Positions 59,905 to 64,000 of a stretch of DNA of 64,000 bases are shown one piece after another. Position 1 is the first letter of the stretch. Every line of letters starts with the position of its first letter. Made by a program: the position numbers and the translations under genes. A model generated the notes under the pieces. That model was not told the origin of the DNA and made no database searches. It was given only the letters and a program-made list of their open reading frames with translations. Source of the stretch: Salegentibacter holothuriorum (GTDB lineage Bacteria > Bacteroidota > Bacteroidia > Flavobacteriales > Flavobacteriaceae); contig NZ_FUYY01000004.1 of the NCBI RefSeq assembly GCF_900168045.1, forward strand, positions 186,001-250,000. The letters are read 5' to 3'.

Positions 59905-60205
59905 AAGGGAAGTTATTTGGGCTGCTTCAGCCATAAAAGACTTAGACAATATTCTTGATTATCTTGAAAATAATTGGAGCAAAACAGTTAGTGAAAATTT
60001 CTTTAATACCTTAGACCATTCGGTAGAGCTAATTAAGATAAATCCTTATCAGTTTCCTGCACTCTCAAAAGAAAAAAGGTTTTATAAATGTGTGGTAACA
60101 AAGCATAATTCTATTTTTTATAGTGTTCCGAATGAAACTCTTATTAGGATTCTCCATGTTTTTGATACACGACAGGATCCCCGAAAACTTCCACTTAATC
60201 AATAA
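59894..60205 (+). CDS. RelE/ParE family toxin
   Basis: The 103-residue product has the ParE-like opening KREVIWAASAIKDLDNILDY, LENNWSKTVSENFFNTLDHS, PYQFPALSKEKRFYKCVVTK and NSIFYSVPNETLIRILHVFD, ending TRQDPRKLPLN. The RIL-x-V-FDTRQDP motif near the C-terminus is typical of the family. The target (gyrase for ParE, ribosome-bound mRNA for RelE) cannot be read from sequence. It is the second gene of the pair and overlaps the antitoxin. Confidence 0.9.
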   Translation: MASKREVIWAASAIKDLDNILDYLENNWSKTVSENFFNTLDHSVELIKINPYQFPALSKEKRFYKCVVTKHNSIFYSVPNETLIRILHVFDTRQDPRKLPLNQ

Positions 60206-60387
60206 TATTTCTACTGAAAAATTTAGTTTCAGCTAATGAAATTGTAATTTTACCCAAAAGCGGATTTTATTTTTACTAGATGAAATACATAGTGAAAATT
60301 TAATTTATTGATTTTTTAATACTTTTAAACTTGAATTTTCATTAAATTCGCAAACATAAACCTTAAAATAAGCTTTCAATTATAGAT

Positions 60388-61725
60388 ATGGCAAAGTTTG
60401 AACTTAAGCTACCAAAAATGGGCGAAAGTGTCGCCGAAGCAACAATTACCAACTGGCTAAAAGAAGTTGGAGATACCATTGAGGCCGACGAACCGGTACT
60501 GGAAATCGCTACCGATAAAGTAGATAGCGAGGTGCCCAGCGAAGTAGAAGGAAAATTGGTAGAGAAACTTTTTAAAGCCGATGATGTAGTGCAGGTAGGC
60601 CAAACCATAGCTATTATTGAAACCGAAGGTGAAATTCCTGCCGGTAGCGATGATGAATTAGACCTTGATCTTGACGATGAAAGCGAAGAAGAGGAATATG
60701 CCGCAGAAGTTGCCGAAAGTGTAGAGAATGCAAAAGATACTGCAGGAAGCAAAGATTTTTCTGATGCGTCCAGGTTTTACTCTCCACTGGTAAAGAATAT
60801 AGCGAAAGAAGAAGGGATAGACCTTGACGAGTTAGAAGAAGTAGAAGGTACCGGTAAAGATAATCGGGTAACTAAAGATGATATTTTAGCTTACGTAGAA
60901 AATCGTGAGAAAGGAACTTCTGCTAAGCAAAAGCCTAAGGCAAAACAAGCACCTTCTGCAGACACCGGTAAAATGGCCAGCGCCAAAGCCGAGTCTGAAA
61001 AAGTGGTCCCTTCAGGAGAAGATGAGATTATAGAGATGAGCCGTATGGGTAAAATGATCGCACACCATATGGTAGATAGCGCTCAAACTTCAGCTCACGT
61101 TCAATCTTTTATCGAGGTAGATGTTACCAATATCTGGAACTGGAGAAATAAGCACAAAAACGATTTTCAGAAGAAAGAGGGAGAAAAACTTACGTTTACT
61201 CCAATCTTTATGGAAGCTGTTGCGAAGGCAATTCGCGATTTCCCAATGATCAATATCTCGGTAGATGGCGATAAGATTATCAAGAAGAAAAACATAAATC
61301 TTGGAATGGCAGCAGCCCTTCCAGATGGAAACCTAATAGTGCCGGTAATTAGAAATGCTGATCAGCTTAACCTTGTTGGCCTTGCTAAAAAGGTGAATGA
61401 TCTTGCAAACCGTGCCCGCCAGAATAAATTGAAGCCAGACGATATTCAGGGTGGAACTTACACCGTAACCAACGTAGGAACTTTTGGCAGTATTATGGGG
61501 ACTCCTATAATTAATCAGCCGCAAGTTGCAATTCTAGCCCTGGGCGCCATTAGAAAAGTACCAGCTGTAATAGAAACGCCAGACGGTGATTTTATAGGTA
61601 TTCGTTACAAGATGTTCTTGTCGCATAGTTACGATCATAGAGTGGTGAATGGAGCGCTTGGCGGTCAATTCGTGCAACGTGTAGCGCAATACCTTGAGGG
61701 TTTTGATAAAGACCGTGAGATATAA
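60388..61725 (+). CDS. 2-oxo acid dehydrogenase dihydrolipoyl acyltransferase (E2)
   Basis: The 445-residue E2 has one lipoyl domain with Lys44 (EIATDKVDSEVPSEVEG) and an acidic/Ala linker. The E3-binding domain follows at about 130-170 (YSPLVKNIAKEEGIDLDEL, GTGKDNRVTKDDIL), then a Lys/Ala/Pro-rich linker and the catalytic domain. The active site is SHSYDHRVVNGALGG near the C-terminus, with His and Asp in DHRVVNG. This domain pattern fits the branched-chain or 2-oxoisovalerate E2 and also fits 2-oxoglutarate E2 in Bacteroidota. No E1 or E3 gene is adjacent. A family A unit with a T run follows. Confidence 0.93.
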   Translation: MAKFELKLPKMGESVAEATITNWLKEVGDTIEADEPVLEIATDKVDSEVPSEVEGKLVEKLFKADDVVQVGQTIAIIETEGEIPAGSDDELDLDLDDESEEEEYAAEVAESVENAKDTAGSKDFSDASRFYSPLVKNIAKEEGIDLDELEEVEGTGKDNRVTKDDILAYVENREKGTSAKQKPKAKQAPSADTGKMASAKAESEKVVPSGEDEIIEMSRMGKMIAHHMVDSAQTSAHVQSFIEVDVTNIWNWRNKHKNDFQKKEGEKLTFTPIFMEAVAKAIRDFPMINISVDGDKIIKKKNINLGMAAALPDGNLIVPVIRNADQLNLVGLAKKVNDLANRARQNKLKPDDIQGGTYTVTNVGTFGSIMGTPIINQPQVAILALGAIRKVPAVIETPDGDFIGIRYKMFLSHSYDHRVVNGALGGQFVQRVAQYLEGFDKDREI

Positions 61726-61770
61726 GTTCACAGCTAGATATCGTGTAATTTGCTGGGGAAATCATAATAC

Positions 61771-61849
61771 CATCATTCTGAACTTGTTTCAATATCTAAG
61801 ATGTTGCTAATTCGAACATGTTAGAAGCTGAAACAAGTTCAGCTTGACG
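61771..61849 (+). repeat. Interspersed repeat, family A, copy 5, followed by a T run
   Basis: CATCATTCTGAACTTGTTTC followed by AATATC is a diverged first hairpin. GAAGCTGAAACAAGTTCAGC followed by TTGACG is intact and is followed by ATTTTTTTT. It probably serves as the E2 terminator. Confidence 0.75.
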
Positions 61850-61870
61850 ATTTTTTTTGTTTTCCTTCGT

Positions 61871-62290
61871 TCAAAGATTTTTTACGTAATTATTCAAAAG
61901 GCTTAAGGCAGGTTGCTCTTCTGGGTTTTGTTTGTTTTCAAAAAGCTGGGCTGTTTCTAGGTCTTTATAACCGAGAATTTCAAAAGCTTCATCTTTTTGT
62001 AGCTTTTTAAAGGCCATAGACCAGTCAGAAAAAGCTCTTTCCTTGCTATAACCAGAATCCAGTTCTATTATGCTTTGGTGGCGTTTATCTTTAGCTATTT
62101 TACTATATAACCAATCAACATTTTCCTGTTCTCCTTCAAGATATTGAATGAAAATACCTTGAAAATAGATTAACATTCCTGTCACTCCAATCCTGGTATT
62201 GTTATTTCTGGATTTTTGAAGTAAATTCTTTAAATCCTTATCGGAGATCACATGACTTTGTCTACTAACGTAAGCCAGATATTTTAACAT
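61871..62290 (-). CDS. Single-domain BLUF blue-light receptor
   Basis: From ATG 62290 (MLKYLAYVSRQSHVISDKDL) the product has 139 residues. It is a BLUF domain with the flavin-site Tyr in KYLAYVS and RNNNTRIGVTGMLIYFQGIF with Asn, followed by the Gln in FIQYLEGEQENV. WSMAFKKL supplies the conserved Trp near the C-terminus. These residues form the hydrogen-bond network around FAD. It has no fused EAL, GGDEF or cyclase output domain, so it must signal through a partner. No obvious partner gene is beside it. Starts upstream of 62290 were rejected because BLUF begins at MLKYLAYVS. Confidence 0.9.
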   Translation of the reverse strand: MLKYLAYVSRQSHVISDKDLKNLLQKSRNNNTRIGVTGMLIYFQGIFIQYLEGEQENVDWLYSKIAKDKRHQSIIELDSGYSKERAFSDWSMAFKKLQKDEAFEILGYKDLETAQLFENKQNPEEQPALSLLNNYVKNL

Positions 62291-62385
62291 CCTGAATATT
62301 TTTGATAAATTCAAAGATAAAAAATGTAATTCATTTTATTGTATATCCGTATAGTGTCCTAATTATAAAATTTAGCTTTATATAT

Positions 62386-62440
62386 CACGTCGAGCGCAGT
62401 CGAGACGTTTTTGTTAGACCTTTCGACTGCGCTCAAGGTG
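62386..62440. repeat. Inverted repeat (CACGTCGAGCGCAGTCGAGA)
   Basis: CACGTCGAGCGCAGTCGAGA followed by CG pairs imperfectly with CTTTCGACTGCGCTCAAGGT followed by G, across a loop of about 10 nt. The GCGCAGTCGA stem is GC-rich and unlike the local AT-rich DNA. This type is widespread in Bacteroidota spacers. It lies between the divergent BLUF and dnaQ-like genes. Confidence 0.7.
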
Positions 62441-62571
62441 AGAAAAACAAGCTTAGGATTATTTACGGACAATCATATTCATTTTTAATCAAAAGAGATT
62501 AAATTGGAAGTTTCTAGAAAAGTAAAGCCCATAAATTATAGTATCTTTATCCCCAAAATCAAGCTCCTTCT

Positions 62572-63348
62572 ATGGAATTAAACCTAACCAAACCCATTTG
62601 TTTTTTTGATCTGGAAACTACCGGAACAAATGTAGCTAAAGACCGTATTGTAGAAATTGCCATCCTTAAAGTTTTTCCTAATGGAAATAAGGAAAGTAAA
62701 ACCTGGCTGGTAAATCCAGAAATGAAAATTCCTAAAGAGGTGATCGCCATTCATGGAATTTCAGATGAAAAAGTAGCCAATGAACCAACTTTTAAAGAAC
62801 TTGCTTCCCATATTCACGATATGATAAAGGGCTGCGATCTTGGAGGGTATAATTCCAATCGTTTTGATATTCCCTTGTTAGTTGAAGAGCTTTTGCGTGC
62901 CGGCGTAGATTTTGAAATGAAAAACGTGGTGGCAGTAGATGTACAGACCATTTTTCATAAAAAAGAACAAAGAACCTTAGCGGCGGCTTACCAGTTTTAC
63001 TGTGGAAAAGATCTAATAGACGCGCATAGTGCTGAGGCAGATACCACAGCTACTTACGAGGTACTCAAATCGCAGTTAGACCGTTATGAAGATTTGCAAA
63101 ATGATATGAAATACCTGGCTGATTATTCTTCCAGGAAACGTTTTGCTGATTTTGCTGGCTTTATTGCTTTTGATAAAAAAGGGGCAGAAGTTTTTGCTTT
63201 CGGGAAATTTAAGGGTAAAAATGTAGAAAAGGTATTGGAAGATGAACCCGGTTATTACGGTTGGATCCAAAATGCAGATTTTCCGCTATACACCAAAAAA
63301 GTGCTTACAGCCATAAAGCTAAGAAAGTTGAACAATAAATTGTCTTAA
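62572..63348 (+). CDS. DnaQ-like DEDDh 3'-5' exonuclease with C-terminal extension
   Basis: The 258-residue product has Exo I ICFFDLETTGTNVAKDR with the Asp and Glu, Exo II GGYNSNRFDIPLLVEELLRA, and Exo III DAHSAEADTTAT with the His and Asp. The DEDDh set is complete. After about residue 190 a small domain follows (FGKFKGKNVEKVLEDEPGYY with YGWIQNADFPLYTKKVL), typical of stand-alone exonucleases of Bacteroidota rather than the polymerase III epsilon subunit. It probably trims DNA in repair. It starts after a spacer with a repeat and a TATCTTTA near-consensus box. Confidence 0.9.
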   Translation: MELNLTKPICFFDLETTGTNVAKDRIVEIAILKVFPNGNKESKTWLVNPEMKIPKEVIAIHGISDEKVANEPTFKELASHIHDMIKGCDLGGYNSNRFDIPLLVEELLRAGVDFEMKNVVAVDVQTIFHKKEQRTLAAAYQFYCGKDLIDAHSAEADTTATYEVLKSQLDRYEDLQNDMKYLADYSSRKRFADFAGFIAFDKKGAEVFAFGKFKGKNVEKVLEDEPGYYGWIQNADFPLYTKKVLTAIKLRKLNNKLS

Positions 63349-63569
63349 TTTAGAAATAAAGCAAAGCCTTATCCTATTGTTTTTATTGTGCTGTAAGTTT
63401 TTTGCAGCTTAGGAAGACTTAGTGATGGCTTAGGTTTTAGATGCTGTTTTCACAAGTCTTATTCTGTGTGTATTATTTAAGAGAGGAACATAGATTATTA
63501 AGCTCAAATTCAATTATAGAAAGAACACATAAGAGGTTGAAATTAGCTTAATTGATTAATTATTGAAGC
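63349..63569. other. Spacer of 221 nt without assigned features
   Basis: No hairpin, promoter consensus or ORF of note was found between the exonuclease and the FAH-family gene. Confidence 0.5.
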
Positions 63570-64000
63570 ATGAAGATAATTTGTATAGGAAGAAATTATG
63601 CCGATCATATTTCTGAGTTAGAGAATGAAAAGCCCAAAGAGCCGGTAATTTTCCTAAAACCTGATACTTCCATTTTATTGAAAAAACAGCCTTTTTTTAT
63701 TCCAGATTTTTCAGAAGATGTACATTATGAGGTAGAAGTTTTGGTAAAGATCAAAAAGGTAGGAAAACATATTCAGGAGAAATTTGCACATAAATATTAT
63801 GACGAAATTGGCCTTGGGATAGATTTCACCGCCAGAGATCTTCAGCAAAAATTAAAAGAAAAAGGTTTGCCCTGGGAAAAAGCTAAAGCATTTGATGGAG
63901 CAGCCGTTGTAGGTGAAAAATGGTTGCCCAAAGATTCGATAGCCGATATAAATATGCTTAACTTTAGGTTAGAAAAGAACGGAGAAACCGTTCAAAAAGG
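63570..64000 (+). CDS. Fumarylacetoacetate hydrolase family protein (runs off the right edge)
   Basis: The first 143 residues from ATG 63570 read MKIICIGRNYADHISELENE and continue PVIFLKPDTSILLKKQPFFI, VHYEVEVLVKIKKVGKHIQE and YDEIGLGIDFTARDLQQKLK. The GRNYxDH opening, KPDT and the two metal-site Glu in YEVEVLV are the short FAH-family (2-hydroxyhepta-2,4-diene-1,7-dioate isomerase-like, FAHD1-like) pattern. It lacks the SH3-like N-terminal domain of the fumarylacetoacetase in this window (41336-42625), so it is a different enzyme. The C-terminus is beyond the window. The substrate is unknown. Confidence 0.9.
   Translation, partial: MKIICIGRNYADHISELENEKPKEPVIFLKPDTSILLKKQPFFIPDFSEDVHYEVEVLVKIKKVGKHIQEKFAHKYYDEIGLGIDFTARDLQQKLKEKGLPWEKAKAFDGAAVVGEKWLPKDSIADINMLNFRLEKNGETVQK

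Overview
The window reads as a chromosomal segment of a marine-type Flavobacteriaceae (Bacteroidota), most like the Gramella / Salegentibacter / Zunongwangia group. The reasons are AT-rich DNA, Bacteroidota promoters of the form TTTG - about 19-21 nt - TAnnTTTG, many lipoproteins and TonB-dependent receptors, lineage families (DUF5686, DUF5606, DUF6503, OMP_b-brl_3, the bacillithiol protein YtxJ), and a dense set of short palindromic intergenic repeats. Genus-level placement is inference. No rRNA, tRNA, CRISPR array, prophage or IS transposase was seen.

Layout. 1-870 (minus): a tryptophan operon head with promoter, an 18-residue leader peptide with three Trp codons, an attenuator, a GIY-YIG nuclease ORF bounded by inverted palindromes, and the 5' end of trpE. 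0.94-3.2 kb (minus): marR, nitroreductase and two yceI genes, with a palindrome at the marR promoter. 3.4-6.5 kb: rhodanese, a subtilisin-like lipoprotein and a secreted repeat protein. 6.6-18.3 kb: uvrB, an ABC-2 exporter, housekeeping genes (ndpA-like, heme A synthase, cca, tsaC) and a glycosyltransferase. 17.2-23.8 kb: a surface-glycan cluster (GT4, Kdo/WaaP-type kinase, PF11316-type transferase, Stealth, CDP-glycerol-transferase-like, GT9). 23.9-26.9 kb: dapD and ruvX, a broken four-helix-bundle ORF between perfect inverted repeats, def and a DUF5606 gene. 27.2-37.3 kb: smpB / MFS / DUF5686, an aldehyde dehydrogenase, a LuxR regulator, an outer-membrane barrel, and phosphatase and phytase-esterase-like lipoproteins. 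37.4-49.4 kb: csbD-like, clpB, ytxJ, fahA, glyA, a DoxX-like protein, a thioesterase, a glutaminyl cyclase, the SRP RNA gene, an SDR and a transaldolase-family aldolase. 49.5-56.5 kb: an ABC-F protein with one degenerate ATP site, a putative copper TonB receptor operon under a perfect CRP/FNR-type palindrome, and a second outer-membrane receptor. 57-64 kb: CoA-binding protein, Na+/solute symporter, recR, a ParE-type toxin-antitoxin pair, a 2-oxoacid dehydrogenase E2, a BLUF photoreceptor, a DnaQ-like exonuclease and the start of a FAH-family hydrolase.

The strongest observations beyond routine annotation are the following. (1) The GIY-YIG ORF lies between two inverted copies of one palindrome that differ by compensatory stem changes, and it sits between the trp attenuator and trpE. 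(2) The trp leader can be folded into a simple two-state switch. (3) A four-helix-bundle ORF, a family known from 23S rRNA intervening sequences, is bounded by 15-bp perfect inverted repeats outside any rRNA gene. (4) A CxxxM/HxM TonB receptor lies behind a CRP/FNR-like site placed near -42. (5) Palindromic repeats sit inside the loops of larger transcription-terminator hairpins. (6) The two degenerate motifs of the ABC-F protein fall in the same composite ATP site.
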